A DNA stretch of 64,000 nucleotides, from contig NC_077229.1 of the NCBI RefSeq assembly GCF_027887165.1, forward strand, positions 209,215,753-209,279,752, read 5' to 3'. The DNA comes from Monodelphis domestica (Eukaryota > Chordata > Mammalia > Didelphimorphia > Didelphidae). Shown here piece by piece: positions 43,845 to 55,499 of the stretch. Every line of letters begins with the position of its first letter. Positions within the stretch are counted from its first letter, which is position 1. Both the position numbers and the translations under genes were made by a program. The notes below the pieces were generated by a model, which searched no databases, had not been told where the DNA came from, and saw only the letters and a program-made list of their open reading frames with translations.

Positions 43845-44015
43845 TTTAAACCTACCTTCTGTTTTAAAATTGGTGCTAAGTATCCATTCCAAGGCAAAAG
43901 AGCAGTAAGGGCTAGGCACTTAGGGTTAAGTGGTCACACAGCTGGGAAGTGGCTAAAACCAGGACTTTTCATCTCAAGATCTGTCCCTCTATCTACTGAG
44001 CCACCAACTGCCCCA
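43845..44015 (-). mobile_element. tRNA-derived marsupial SINE, short form
   Basis: 'AACCTACCTTCTGTTTTAAA', 'AGCAGTAAGGGCTAGGCACT' and 'TCTACTGAGCCACCAACTGC' form an antisense copy with a small internal deletion. Confidence 0.8.
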
Positions 44016-44158
44016 ACTCAATTGTTCTGAATGCAATTCATTTGCTCTGCATTTCTCTACTGACTGTGAATTACAGAGTTCATATTCATCTTTATATCCC
44101 CAATAGATCCTACCCCAATGCCCAACCCATCATTAACACTTAGTAATATTTTCTGAGG
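44016..44158. other. Short spacer with L2-like tail
   Basis: 'TATATCCCCAATAGATCCTA' and 'CCAATGCCCAACCCATCATT' may be a plus-strand L2 tail. Confidence 0.35.
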
Positions 44159-44402
44159 CATTTAGGTAGTACAATGGATAGAGAGCACTGTCTCGAGTCA
44201 GGAAGACTCATCTTCCTGAGTTCAAATCTGACCTCAGATACTTACTAACTGGGTGATCCTGGACACCACATAACCTTGCTTGCCTCAGTTCCTCATCTGT
44301 AAAATGAGCTGGAGAAGGAAATGACAAACTACTCGAGTCTCTTTGCCAAGAGAACACCAAATGGGCTCCTGGAGAGTTGTATATGACTAAACAACAATAT
44401 TT
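44159..44402 (+). mobile_element. tRNA-derived marsupial SINE, long form
   Basis: 'GGCATTTAGGTAGTACAATG', 'GAGTTCAAATCTGACCTCAG', 'TGTAAAATGAGCTGGAGAAG' and 'TATGACTAAACAACAATATT' form a full plus-strand copy. Confidence 0.9.
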
Positions 44403-44619
44403 ATTGTATAAATGAAGGAATAACTACAGAAAAAGTACTCTAATGTCTCTCAGATGATATCAAGGCTTAATTTGTTCTCCTCCACTCCACTTATTACTGC
44501 ATCATTGACTTAGAAATAAAAGGATAGTATTACAGATTTAGAATTAGAAAGACTCTTAGAGGTCATGAAATCAAAATCCTTCATTATTTTGGTGAAGAAA
44601 GAGATAGGAATCTCCCAAA
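44403..44619 (-). mobile_element. Possible MIR scrap
   Basis: 44530-44600 ('AGACTCTTAGAGGTCATGAA' ... 'GGTGAAGAAAGAGATAGGAA') resembles a diverged antisense MIR. Confidence 0.35.
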
Positions 44620-44800
44620 GTCAGCTTGTACCAGCTAGAAAGTTGATTGTTAAATTTTCAGAGTGAGCATTTACACCTCAAAAACCAGCAATTGCTACTA
44701 ATTGATTTATTATCTTGTTTACTGTCTAGACTTTAAAACATGATGGAAAAAATGTTAATAATACTGACTACATTTAAAATTATGTCCTGTGTATATCCTC
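44620..44800 (+). repeat. Palindromic repeat family, copy 2
   Basis: 'GATTGTTAAATTTTCAGAGT', 'GAGCATTTACACCTCA', 'TTTACTGTCTAGACTTTAAA' and 'CATGATGGAAAAAATGTTAA' align with copy 1. Confidence 0.5.
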
Positions 44801-45486
44801 CCTCCTAATGAATTACAAACTCAGGATTCAAATTCAGGTTCTCTGAAACTTCAAGGATCTGTATCAATTTTGCCTTCAAGGTACCCCCTCATCCTCCATC
44901 AGATTCTACTTTAAGAGGACAAGATGTTTATGTTTAAATGGAAGTCCCATATCCTTTTGATTAAGTATCAGGGAATAGTATTTCTCAGTGAGTCATATTT
45001 CACCTTGAATTTTTTAGATATCACTTTAACTGATTTTATTGCAGTACTCCTCCCTTTTCCCCCTCTCCATCTATTTTTAATTTTTTTTAAATCAGTTAGG
45101 GCTACAGAATTAGATTCAGTGGAACTTCCCAATATATATTTTCAAACTAAATTCATCCTCTGAACAGTCAAAATCTGTGTCTCTTGAGCCCTGAAATTTT
45201 CTGCTGTTACCACTCTTGGTTCACCAGACTAAGAGAACTTGCCCTTGGAGATTCACTTGCAAAACAGGGGGTTCAAAACCTCAGAAACCTCTTTCATTGG
45301 CATCTTCCTCTCTGTTGTCTCCCTCCCTTCCATGTAGCTTTCTTTAGCTCATCCCTGCCCTGAAGAGCTGATTTGTCTCTTCCTTCTGAATGTGGGCTGA
45401 GAGACCTGGGGAATTTTCTCTTCCTGTATCTTGGAAGCCTGAGAAGTCTGTGGCAGAAATATATCCTCATCCAAATAAACTATAAT
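44801..45486. other. Intergenic sequence, nothing recognised
   Basis: No coding exon. The 79-residue frame at 44924-45163 looks random. Confidence 0.4.
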
Positions 45487-45635
45487 AATAATAAAACAAC
45501 AGTACATAGCATTTGTATAGCACTTTAAAGTTTGCTAAGCATTTTATATGTTATCTCAGACAGACAACTGAAAGGCAGATGCTATTATTATCCCCATTGT
45601 ACAGATGAGAAATCTAAGGCTATGGTTAAATAACT
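45487..45635 (-). mobile_element. MIR fragment
   Basis: 'GCATTTGTATAGCACTTTAA' and 'TTATCCCCATTGTACAGATG' show an antisense MIR 3' half. Confidence 0.65.
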
Positions 45636-45643
45636 ACATATAC

Positions 45644-45675
<32 letters not shown>

Positions 45676-45682
45676 GTGTGTT
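45636..45682 (+). repeat. (TA)n(TATG)n microsatellite
   Basis: ATATAT followed by GTATGTAT units. Confidence 0.85.
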
Positions 45683-45826
45683 TCCTCATCTGTAAAATGG
45701 GGACAATACTTGTATTGCCTATCATGTGGCATCCCTGAGAAAAGGTCAGAAGGGACCTTGGAGATGCTCAGTCCCTGCTCCTCCTGCCTGCCCACCCTTG
45801 AGCTGATGTCCTAGTTGTAGATCTTC

Positions 45827-45834
45827 TTCTAGAC
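45827..45834 (+). repeat. hAT target-site duplication (left)
   Basis: TTCTAGAC, partner TTCTAGAT at 46231-46238; 7 of 8 match. Confidence 0.75.
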
Positions 45835-46230
45835 CAGGGGTCCCCAAGCTTTTTACACAGGGGGCCAATTCACTGTCCCTCAGACCGTTGGAGGACTGGA
45901 TTATAAAAACCTAACCCTAACCCTAACGGGGCAGCAGCATACACAATGCAGAATCCCCTACCACCAGATCGCCACTCACTATGCTGATGTCTTCCATTGT
46001 GCAGCCACATAATCTTTTGCATAGCCACACAAATTATTATGTCACCGGAAGTAGTACTGTACGTGAGCAACGCCATGCTTTGTGACGTCTCCACATATAG
46101 TGCTCCTCTCACTGACCACCAATGGAAGAGGTGCCCCTTCCAGAAGTTCAGTGAGGGCCAGATACATGGCCTCAGGGGGCTGCATGTAGCCCATAGTTTG
46201 GGGCTACATGCTGTAGTTTGGGGACCTCTG
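45835..46230 (+). mobile_element. Non-autonomous hAT element with telomeric units
   Basis: A complete 396-bp element. The left terminus CAGGGGTCCCCAAGCT and the right terminus, reverse complement CAGAGGTCCCCAAACT, form 16-bp inverted repeats with two mismatches. Flanking 8-bp duplications are diagnostic of hAT transposons. It encodes no transposase. Positions 45909-45928 hold CCTAACCCTAACCCTAAC, three vertebrate telomere-type units. It is richer in CpG than its surroundings. Confidence 0.85.
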
Positions 46231-46302
46231 TTCTAGATTTATGTCCTCTTTTAGGGTCATTCCCATGATAATAGAATCTGGGCAGAACTTCTATATTTAT
46301 TT

Positions 46303-46492
46303 AAACCATTACCTTCTGTCTTACAATCAATACTGTGTAGGTTCTAAGGCAGAAGAGTGGTAAGGGCTAGGCAATGGGGGTTGTGGCTTGCCCAGGGTCA
46401 CACAGCTAGGAAGTGTCTGCAGTCAGATTTGATTGAACCTCCCATCTCTGGGTCTGACTCCATCCACTGAGCCACCCAGCTTCCCCCAGAAC
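46303..46492 (-). mobile_element. tRNA-derived marsupial SINE, short form
   Basis: 'CCATTACCTTCTGTCTTACA', 'GGTAAGGGCTAGGCAATGGG' and 'CATCCACTGAGCCACCCAGC' form a full antisense copy. Confidence 0.9.
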
Positions 46493-46654
46493 TTCTATAT
46501 GGAAGCTCCCAAGTGTCCTAAAGCCTGTAGGGCTGGTTGAAATCCTTATCCTAGCTGGCTTGGGTCTGTCTTGTTCCAGCCTTAGTGAAAAGTCTTTAGA
46601 CAGTGACATACTGTGATGTTCTGCCTTCTTCCTAAGAACAAGTGAATAGATGAA

Positions 46655-46790
46655 GGAAAAAATTTTGATATCTGCTCTTTACTTTGTGCCAGGCAAGGAT
46701 GCTGAGTGCTGGAGATACAACTACAAAGGGTGCCCTAGACCTCAGGGAGTTTTCATCCGAATGGGGGAAACCATATATTAGGTAAAAATT
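46655..46790 (-). mobile_element. L2 3'-end fragment
   Basis: 'TTTGTGCCAGGCAAGGATGC' and 'GAGTGCTGGAGATACAACTA' followed by 'GACCTCAGGGAGTTTTCATC' are antisense L2. Confidence 0.6.
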
Positions 46791-48114
46791 GTTTTTGTCT
46801 TGTTAGAGCAGTTGGTTAATATACCTGGCCTAGAAACGATGATGGAAGTTAGCCTGATTACTGTTTGGTGGTAGAGGAAGTGTGTGTGTTGAGGACAGAG
46901 AACCAACCTCAGAACCAGGAAAACCTCAAGTCCTGTCTCTGACATTCTGATTGCGTGATGTACTTCTCCCTTCCAACCCCCCAAATTGTCTTCTTCTCTC
47001 GATGCTCTATCAGTTACAGGAAAAGGAACCAGCCTGCTTTGGCAGGAGTTTCCTTACTTGGGAATTTCTGATATCGATGAAACCAGAGGTCCAAAACTCA
47101 GAAAGCAGGGAATGGTAGTATTATAGATCCTCTTCAGTCAGAACAGAATGGCCCTATCAGCCAACTGAACATAATTGTGGCTGAAGCTGTTTTTAGCGTA
47201 CTTGTTTCCCTATTGTAGCGGACCACAGATGGCTGTGAAATCTCTCTACTCTTTTGTCCTGACTGTCACTGTGTGATACCTTGGTGGTACTTCCTGAATG
47301 CAGTTTTGTGCATCATTAGAGCAGCTTGGGATGGGTAGGCGTGGTAGGAATCAGATTCCTTCTGGTCCAACAGCAGTCAGTTGAGAAAGACTCATTAGAG
47401 TAGGTGGTAGTTGTATTGACATGTTCTCCAAAAGTGTTCCTGAAATAATTCTAAGGCTTGCAGTGCAGGAAGTGCTGCTGGCATCCATCTGATGGATGAG
47501 CATGTTCTCATCTTGTCCACAGAGCTTGCCCCTCTTCCCTTGCCCCTCAATATGCCATGGGCTTAGGGCTGGACACAATGTTAAGTGAAAGTAAGTACAA
47601 ATACCATCATCCTACTATTTCTACCAGGAAAATAAATGATGCCTGCATGGAGAGAGCAGTTGTCTCCATGTAGAGCTTTCTGTGAGAGAATACAGACTCC
47701 ACAAATAGAGAACTTCCCCAAAGCCCTGTTGCATTAGCAGCTAAACATAACATGTGGAAGGGGGACTGACTGACTTAGCTGCTTACTAATGCTGGTTAAA
47801 AACCAAACTAGCCCAATTTAGAATTTTCTCATCTATTTTAGAAAAAAAAATCACTTGCTTTCTTATAAATTTGAAGATGTGGAATGATAGAGTAAACGAG
47901 AGGAGCAAGATGATATTAAAGGGACCCACTAAAGGGCTCTAGCTTTTCTCCTTGACCCTTAGGACTGAGATTATCTGAGTGCAGAGAGTTCTTAGCTCTA
48001 ACGTGACTTATATATGGTTCAAAGTTTAAACTTTGCAAACTGTTATAGACAAAAAGTATAGATCAGATTTGTGCCTTGCTGGTTTGTTTCTGAACTGCAC
48101 ATAATTAATCAGCC
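46791..48114. other. Intergenic sequence, nothing recognised
   Basis: About 1.3 kb of apparently single-copy sequence. Several short open frames (for example 47351-47578, minus) have no domain features. No RNA gene is seen. Confidence 0.45.
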
Positions 48115-48177
48115 AGTAAATTAATCAATTAGCAATATTTACTATGTGCCTGTGCCTGGTCCTGTGCTGTGTACTGA
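48115..48177 (-). mobile_element. L2 3' end, piece 1
   Basis: 'GCAATATTTACTATGTGCCT' and 'TGTGCTGTGTACTGAAGATA' are the antisense L2 tail; it continues at 48421. Confidence 0.6.
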
Positions 48178-48180
48178 AGA

Positions 48181-48224
<44 letters not shown>

Positions 48225-48226
48225 TA
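48178..48226 (+). repeat. (TA)n microsatellite
   Basis: About 24 TA units with one G interruption. Confidence 0.95.
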
Positions 48227-48227
48227 A

Positions 48228-48420
48228 ATCCTTACCTTCCATCTTAGAATCAATACTGTATATTGCTTCCAAGGCAGAAGAGTGGTAAGGGCTAGGCAAT
48301 GGGGGTTAAGTGACTTACCCAGGGTCACACAGTTCCCAAGTATCTGAAGCCACATTTGAAGCCAGGACCTCCTGTCTCTCTGAGTCTAGCTCTCAGTCTA
48401 TTGAGTCATCTAGCTCTCCC
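48228..48420 (-). mobile_element. tRNA-derived marsupial SINE inserted in L2
   Basis: 'AATCCTTACCTTCCATCTTA', 'GTAAGGGCTAGGCAATGGGG' and 'TCTATTGAGTCATCTAGCTC'. 'GAAGATA' and 'GAGGATACAAATATAAAACA' on either side continue an L2 tail. Confidence 0.9.
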
Positions 48421-48500
48421 CTGAGGATACAAATATAAAACATAGATAAACCCTGATTTCAAGTAGCTTATATTTTACTAGGAGTATTCTACAATCTATT
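48421..48500 (-). mobile_element. L2 3' end, piece 2
   Basis: 'GAGGATACAAATATAAAACA' and 'CCCTGATTTCAAGTAGCTTA' follow the antisense L2 order. Confidence 0.5.
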
Positions 48501-49185
48501 CACACCAAGAAAATACAAGACATATACATGTAGTCTGCATATGGCATTGACTCCTAAGACTTTCCAGCATCTCTCTGTTTTTGGGCTAGGACTTGGTTCA
48601 TTTATCCCACTTGCAGCCACTTTCAGCAGGTCAGAAAGGCATGCAGCTTCTACTCTAATTCTTAGGGTCCTAAGAGTAGCTCTTGTGAGTGACTCCCCAT
48701 CAATACCATTGCTCATTAGCCTCCACCAAAGTATGTACAGGTTACAGTCACAGATAGCCTTAATGAAAATATTTCCTGAAAATGCTAGGCAAACATAGGT
48801 CATTTACTTAGCATTCTATCCAATTATATTCTCTCTCTCCATCAAGGAGCAATGGTTATGGGGAAAGCAGATACACACCTAAAGTTATGGGTTAGAAAAG
48901 TTTCCAATTTTGGAATACAGGTGACCAAGGAAATTCACAGCTCTCAACTGTAGACTTTCATTGACTTTTTCTATCTTGGGGACTATCCATAAAAGTTCCT
49001 ATAGGAACATAGCTTCTATGCTGAACAAATGCTTCTACAATTTAGCTGCTTGACTACCAACCACTTCACTAAGCATGACATTTCAACCACTTTAGCCAAT
49101 CTACTGGACAACTCTTCTGATTCTCTGCTCTCAAATATCTAAGTCCTGTTCCTTACTTGCTGGACTTACTTGGCAGCAGCAACTC
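48501..49185. other. Intergenic sequence, nothing recognised
   Basis: Overlapping frames of 85 (+) and 104 (-) residues at 48489-48803 are mirror images without domains. Confidence 0.4.
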
Positions 49186-49189
49186 TAGT

Positions 49190-49740
49190 GTGTATCACTT
49201 CCAGCATCAAACTTAGATGATACCTTTACCAGTATGAAACATATAAAAATAGAAATTAAAAAGGATGATATAAAATGAGATAAAGTAAACAGAAACAAGA
49301 GAACATTATGCACAGTAACAAACATTGTGGGATGATAAAATGTAATAGACTTTGCTACTAAAAGTGAATCAGTGATCCAGGACAATTCTGAGGGACTTAT
49401 TTAAAAAAAATACTATCCACCTCCAGAGAAAGAACTATTGGAATAGAATTGTATAAGAAAGCAAATGATTTATCACTTGTTTATTTGGATATATGATTTA
49501 AGGTTTTGGTCTTATAAGATTACTCTCTTACACAAATTAATAATATGGCAACCGGTTTTGAGTGATAATACAGATATAACCTAGTGGAATTGTTTGTCAA
49601 CTCTGGGAGGGGAGAGGAACAGAAAGGAGAGAGAAAACATGAATCATGTAATCTTAGAAAACTTACGTGTAAATTTGTCACTGGTGTAAAATAAAGGAAA
49701 AATAAATAAAATCCATAAAATAAATACAAACAAAAAAAGA
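49190..49740 (+). mobile_element. L1 3' end, 5'-truncated
   Basis: 'GAACATTATGCACAGTAACA', 'CATTGTGGGATGATAAAATG', 'CCTCCAGAGAAAGAACTATT' and 'ATATAACCTAGTGGAATTGT', with an A-rich tail to 49740. Confidence 0.8.
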
Positions 49741-51009
49741 GATAAATCATGGATAATATAATTTTTATTTTTGATTTTTACCAAAAATGCATGTTATGTT
49801 CTTTTACAAAAAGGCATATTTATCTCATCTTTTTTTAGTCTTGATTGTCTGGCCAACTGCATATAGCTTTGACTATAGTCCTTCAATTGCAAAATCTTTC
49901 TGGCCATGGACAACTAGCACCTAACTTTTGAACTCAGTCTCTCAAACTCATGAGGTTTCTGCCAAGACTAGAAACAGTCATTTCTCAGGATTGCTGTCCA
50001 CTGACCTGTGTTCAGGGAAAGAAACACTAAGCAAAAGAGGCAGCCCAGACTTTGAGGTCCCAGACTCAGGCTCCTCTAGACAAACACAGATTCTGACACG
50101 AGCTATTCTAGCCATGCTAGTTCTGCTGAAGAGGGGAAGGGGAGAGAAATCTCTGTGGAATACCATCATCTGACACCACAAAGGAAAGCTGATAATGCTC
50201 AAAGAGGGGAAGAGAAAGAGGTAGACACTTTGTTCTTTCTTTTCTAAACTGAGTGGGAAGCTCTTCCTAGCCCTGTCAACAATCATCTTTAACCCAATCT
50301 CAAAGTCATGAGGACCAGCAGGGGACTATTGTGTCATCCCAAAGCACAAGTAGCTGAGTCAGATCACAGATTTCTACCCACTGAGCCAAAGTGGGAATGC
50401 TCAGCTCTATGGAAGGTACCCCAGCTGAGCAGATCAGAGTGGCTCCCCTTATCATCCCTCTTATGTCTGTCTAGTACTTTACATTGTCTCATTTGCTTTC
50501 CACAATAACACTGTTGCCAGTTCTATCAATTATAAAGAGGCAGTATAATACAATGTAATGATCTCCTAATTTTTTATTTACCTACCTCTATCAATAAAAT
50601 GTTTTTGAGCATGAACTCCTGATATATAGATGTTTATTTATAAAATATCTATATGTACTACAGTATAAATATATTGTATGTATTATGAAAAAAGAAAACT
50701 AGAAATTAAAAAATAAGGACATAAAATGAAATATTGTTGCTAAATAATTTTGTTTTCTAATATTACAATAATCTTTTCCCATTATTATTAATAACCATGT
50801 TTTGAGTGAGAGTAATATGATTGAATATTGATCGTTTTTTTTTTTAATTTGGTGTAACAGCAATCCAGAAGGCCTGGTTCCAAGTTCAATTTATTTAATA
50901 CCTGTTTTTAATTGCTATCAGATAAAAAATATAGCTCACAAAGATACATAGATAGGTCCAAATGAAAGAAGGCTTTCAATGCCTATTTTACGAAACTAAA
51001 ATTTCACTA
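49741..51009. other. Intergenic sequence, nothing recognised
   Basis: Mixed AT-rich DNA. 49928-50508 contains short frames on both strands with no domain. No gene is called. Confidence 0.4.
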
Positions 51010-51255
51010 TCGTTCAGTAGTTTTTCAGTCACATCTGAGTCTTTATGATGCCATTTGGGGTCTTGATGGCAAAGATACTGGAATGGTTTGTCATTTCCTT
51101 CTCCAAGTCATTTTGTATATGAGGAAACTGAGGAAAACAGGGTTAAGTGACTTGCCCAAGGTCACAGAGCTAGGAATTGTCCAAGGCTAGTTTTGAACTC
51201 AGGAAGATAAGTCATCCTGACTCCAGACTATGTACTCTATTCCATGAGATAGATA
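51010..51255 (-). mobile_element. tRNA-derived marsupial SINE, long form
   Basis: 'TTTTTCAGTCACATCTGAGT', 'ACTGGAATGGTTTGTCATTT' and 'TTAAGTGACTTGCCCAAGGT' form a complete antisense copy. Confidence 0.9.
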
Positions 51256-51499
51256 CCTGCTCACTAAAAAATGATATTCACTTTTTAATCTTATTTACCA
51301 ACTAGAATGTAATCTTGTGGGTTGGTAAATTGGAGAGGTATGTTTGTCCCTTATGTACAGTTGGATAAAGTGAAACTTAGATAAAATCTCCTGTAAAGTT
51401 TTAGAAATTTTCTGTGTTAATGCTTTGTTGTAAAAACTCTTTCATGTGAACCTGGCTTTGGGGAGGTGCTTTCCCCATTTTATTATTTGACACGACCCT
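51256..51499. other. Intergenic sequence
   Basis: Nothing recognised. Confidence 0.4.
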
Positions 51500-51775
51500 T
51501 GCAACTAAAAAGTGCAATGCAAAAAAAATTTACACATAATAAGAATTTTCCAAATAAATTTGCTGAAGTTATATGCTCCATATTTTCTCCCTTCATCTCT
51601 TCCCTCCCCCTTCCTGTTAATGACAAACAATTTGATCTGGATTATATGTGTATTATCATGCAAAACACATTTTCATATTGTTCATTTTTGGAAGACAATA
51701 ATCATGGAAAACCCAAACCCCCAAATAAAAATCTAAGCAAACTCGAATGAAAAAATAGTTTAAAAAAAAAACAAG
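51500..51775 (-). mobile_element. L1 3' UTR fragment
   Basis: 'GACAAACAATTTGATCTGGA' and 'ATTATCATGCAAAACACATT' followed by 'TCATTTTTGGAAGACAATAA' match the 3' UTR type at 17720-17800 and 63500-63610. Confidence 0.7.
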
Positions 51776-52104
51776 GATGTGATTTCCTTGAGGGAAGGAA
51801 CTCTTTTATTTGTTTGTTTTACCTTTCTTTATATACTATTTAACATATTATCTGGCTTGTAGCAACCAATTAATCAATTCTTATTGGCAACTAAGAACAA
51901 ATCCAAGATTTTTGTTGAAACATCATCTAGCGAATTTCCATCTATTCTAGTTGTTTTTACAAATAGGAAAGTGTTGAATTTTTAAATTCCCAATACCTGG
52001 TTTCAAAATACCCTGTAGCTCTTCTTCATTTAAAAGATGTTTAACAATTCCTTGATCACATGGGTCGATGGGGATATGACTGGGGATATAGACTATAAAT
52101 GATC
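51776..52104. other. Intergenic sequence
   Basis: Nothing recognised, apart from a possible L2 tail near 51835-51890. Confidence 0.35.
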
Positions 52105-52300
52105 ACCCTAGTGTAAATATCAATAATATGGAAATAGGTCTTGTTCAATGACACATGTAAAATCCAGTGGAATTGTGTGTTGGCTACAGGAGGAGGGTGG
52201 GGAGAGAGGAGGGAAAGAACAGGAATCTTGAAACAATGGAAAAATATTTTAAATTAATTAATTAAATAAGATTTTCCAAAAAAAAATTAAAATAAAAAAT
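52105..52300 (+). mobile_element. L1 3' end fragment
   Basis: 'AATATGGAAATAGGTCTTGT' and 'ATGTAAAATCCAGTGGAATT', then 'GAACAGGAATCTTGAAACAA' and A-rich sequence, parallel to 25745-25880. Confidence 0.7.
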
Positions 52301-52477
52301 GTTTAATACAAAAATATTTCAAAACAAATGAAAAAGTTTTATTTGCCAGTGCATAAAATGTATGGATATGAGAGATGGATATAGATGACACATTTAATAA
52401 GGTTTTGGGGAATGTTATTTAATTGTTAAGTGTTTTGTTAGTTTTGATCCCTTCATGGTATTTTTTAACTACCAGAT

Positions 52478-52479
52478 AC

Positions 52480-52515
<36 letters not shown>

Positions 52516-52558
52516 CTCTCCCCTTCTCTCTCTGTCTCCCCCCTCTCTCCTCTCTCTA
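52478..52558 (+). repeat. (TCTG)n and CT-rich tract
   Basis: About eight TCTG units followed by CTCTCC repeats. Confidence 0.9.
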
Positions 52559-53109
52559 TAGGGCAGGGCTTATTACTAATGATAGTGAATATAAATCCAT
52601 ATTTCCAGTAATATTCTAGAAAATTTACAATTTGTTGGTTAATCTTGACAGATTTGACTAGGTTGCCATTTTTAACCTTGAAATGTGTCTGATGAAGAAC
52701 TTATGCTATGAGTAGAAAAAGATTTTTCTCAACTCTTTTTGTTGTTCACTTGTTTTCATTATTAGTATTGTTTTCAACCCAGTTTTTAAAGTCTCTTGTC
52801 TGTTTTGTGAGGGTGAGTCTAGTTAAAATTAGATAACCCAATCCACAAATCCACATAGCTAGGCATATGAACTTCAGTTTCTCATAATACACTGAGATTA
52901 AAGAAAGAAGTGATTCTTTTTGGGGGGTTGGAACTTCCTCCTTTCTCAAAGGATACATCACATACTATTTATGACATGTGACTGTAACATACAGACCAAG
53001 TAAGGGCATCACTACCAACTCACTTTTATTAAATGTTCATAAAGCTTAAATTTCTTCCTTTTTAAAACATTAAATGTTGAGGTGTTCATAGAGAACTAGC
53101 AGGTTTGCC
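52559..53109. other. Intergenic sequence, nothing recognised
   Basis: No feature seen. Confidence 0.4.
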
Positions 53110-53370
53110 CAAACCCTTTTAGAGAACAATTTGTTCCAGTGACCATGAAAATGGCTGAAATAAGTGCTGTGGTGCATCTAGAGCTTGGTCAGGCATCCTG
53201 AACAATCTCCCATCATTCTGGTTTTTCTCTTGCCACTGAACTTCAACAACTCTGGAAGAAAGTGGCTAACAACTTGATCAATTCTGCCTCCCTTAAACCA
53301 TTTCATGAGTAAGCCAAGACCACCTTGTAATTGTCATTGAGCATCTTTGAAAATGAAGTTGTTACAACAA
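53110..53370 (+). mobile_element. RTE 3' end or RTE-derived SINE
   Basis: 'GGTCAGGCATCCTGAACAAT', 'TTTTCTCTTGCCACTGAACT', 'TTCAACAACTCTGGAAGAAA' and 'TTTGAAAATGAAGTTGTTAC' parallel 6110-6320. Confidence 0.55.
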
Positions 53371-53409
53371 GAAGATATTATTTCTATTTAGGAATACTAA
53401 TATTGTCTT

Positions 53410-53595
53410 CCAGAACCCCAGTAGATCTTGTGCACTCTGCTTTAGAGACCCTGGGGTAGGGAAAGGCCTTGTCCTTGAATCCTAGATTCAAGTTCCACCT
53501 CTTACATAGATACAGCCTGTGTGACCCTGGACAAGTTACTTGACCTCTCAGTGCCCCAGGTACTGCTATAAGAATTCCCAAGAATGCCCTTCTTT
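53410..53595 (+). mobile_element. MIR-like SINE
   Basis: 'CTAGATTCAAGTTCCACCTC' and 'CTGTGTGACCCTGGACAAGT' followed by 'CTTGACCTCTCAGTGCCCCA' match the MIR core. Confidence 0.7.
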
Positions 53596-53820
53596 CCATG
53601 ATCCTACGCTATTTCCATTTTCGTATTTACATATGAAAAGCAAATCCTTATAGATATAATGCTTTAATACTGAGTAATTCTATTCCTTTGGTAATTTCAG
53701 AGAGTCTGGCAGACCAGTGGGAAAAAGAAAGGGAAGAGTCACCTCCATACCTCCCAATGATTACTAGGTTACTACTGTTTTATCTCTACTCTTTACTGTG
53801 TACTTAATAAACCCTATACT

Positions 53821-53845
53821 ATTCTCTCCCTCCCTCCTCCCTCCC

Positions 53846-53910
<65 letters not shown>
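53821..53910 (+). repeat. (CT)n microsatellite
   Basis: CCCT/CTCC units followed by about 30 CT units. Confidence 0.95.
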
Positions 53911-53934
53911 ACCCCACCATGTGTAAAACAGAGA

Positions 53935-54055
53935 TAGTCCGGTATAGCAAATAGCAGAGATTGTTCTTGGAGGCAAGAAGACTTGGGTTCAAAGTCCTGT
54001 CCCTGGTCCAGTCTAGCTGTGTAACTCTATGTAAGTCAAGCCCTCAGACTGTAAT
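53935..54055 (+). mobile_element. MIR-like SINE fragment
   Basis: 'AGACTTGGGTTCAAAGTCCT' and 'CTAGCTGTGTAACTCTATGT'. Confidence 0.6.
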
Positions 54056-54789
54056 TTACAGACAAATGGCTGATCTTCATTGATGGATGGAGTTCCCACA
54101 CTGGGAATTCCCTAGCGAGATAGATTAATAGGTTCATACTCTCACACACCCCACACCAAATAAGAACAATTATAGTTACCTCTTTATTATTTTACATATG
54201 AATAGGAACAATAAGATGTTTTGATTTCTTCAGAAGAAAAACAAATAGCACAATATACAGAAATTTATTTCTATTATGATTGTCTATTAAGTTCATATAG
54301 CTGGAAAGTACTGTGACTCAGAAATTGGACAAAGGGAAAAACCTAACAGGGAAGTTGTTTTTTTTTTTAATCAAAAAACATAGTATACACACTCACAATA
54401 TGGAAAATTTTAGCTTCCTTTTCTGAATCTCTGTGGTTCTCAAAACCTCATGAGTAAGTGTCCAGAAAGCTGACGACCTTTTAATCCTTACTGCTTGGCT
54501 TTTAGGGGTTTGTTAATGGTAGGGTCCGATGTGTGGGAAGGTGTATTGGGCACAGCGATGGGGTAACAACAGATGCCTTAAATGAGTGCAACTCGAGGGC
54601 TTGGCAACAGTTGCCTTCCTGGATAACTGAAAGAGAAGAAGGAAACTTGGGAAAATGTTTATTTATTTCCTTGATCAAGACTTATTGCAGCAAAGGGACT
54701 AGCCCTCAGGGCATGGTATGAAGCACTTCAAAAGCTTTGTTCTAGAAGGTCATTCCTTTGACCTAGATAAACCCAGCTGGACACATCCA
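54056..54789. other. Intergenic sequence, nothing recognised
   Basis: No coding exon. The 62-residue plus frame at 54533-54721 lacks a domain. Confidence 0.4.
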
Positions 54790-54960
54790 AAGATCATAGA
54801 TTTTAAACTGCAAAGAACCAAATGACTTCATTGTACAGATGAAGAAACTGAGTCCCAATTGGGAAAGGCACAGAGGCAGTGAGGGCCAGAGCTAGAATGT
54901 AAGCCCAGGTCCTCTGACTCCAAATTCACTCTTTCTACTGTACAGCTTTGGCCAAGACAA
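54790..54960 (-). mobile_element. MIR-like SINE
   Basis: 'CATTGTACAGATGAAGAAAC' and 'GAGGCAGTGAGGGCCAGAGC' followed by 'GTCCTCTGACTCCAAATTCA' form an antisense MIR. Confidence 0.7.
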
Positions 54961-55124
54961 GGAATTGAGGCAAAGTAACTTTGCTGCTGGCTTTCCCTTT
55001 ATATAAAGTTCAATTCTCAGTCATTGACTAATCTGAGAAATGATGGGTGGGGGCAGACAGGGGTAGCATTCCTGGCTTCCAAACTAGTCATCTCTCACAC
55101 ATAGGCAAAAAGCTTGCTCAGTCG

Positions 55125-55325
55125 TGATTTGTGGCTTACAAAGTGCTTCCTTTATAACAACCCTATGAGGCTAGTACTGGTATTATTGTTATTTTATAGA
55201 TGAAGGATCTCAAGCTCTAACAGGTTAAGTGACTTGCCCAGGGCCACACAGGGACAAAGCATATATTTCAGGTTTCCAAATAGACCCCTGATGCCAAATC
55301 AAGCATTTTGTCTTCTCAACTCACA
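55125..55325 (-). mobile_element. MIR-type SINE
   Basis: 'TTACAAAGTGCTTCCTTTAT', 'TTATTTTATAGATGAAGGAT' and 'TTAAGTGACTTGCCCAGGGC' form an antisense MIR. Confidence 0.8.
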
Positions 55326-55499
55326 TAACTGAAGAGTGTCCAGATGTACTGTCACAATTCCAAAATATGTATTGTGCACCTACCATTTTTTTAAGTACTA
55401 TAAAATGTATTTTAAGCTGAGCACAAAAATTCTTAAGAACATTTGGCCACACAGAGCAATCTATTGCTTAACAATTCCTTAATCGATTCACAATGAAAG
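55326..55499. other. Intergenic sequence
   Basis: Nothing recognised. Confidence 0.4.

Noticed and set aside
45905..45930. Ancestral telomere fusion point
   Set aside because: Only about three CCCTAA units, in one direction, inside a well-defined hAT element.
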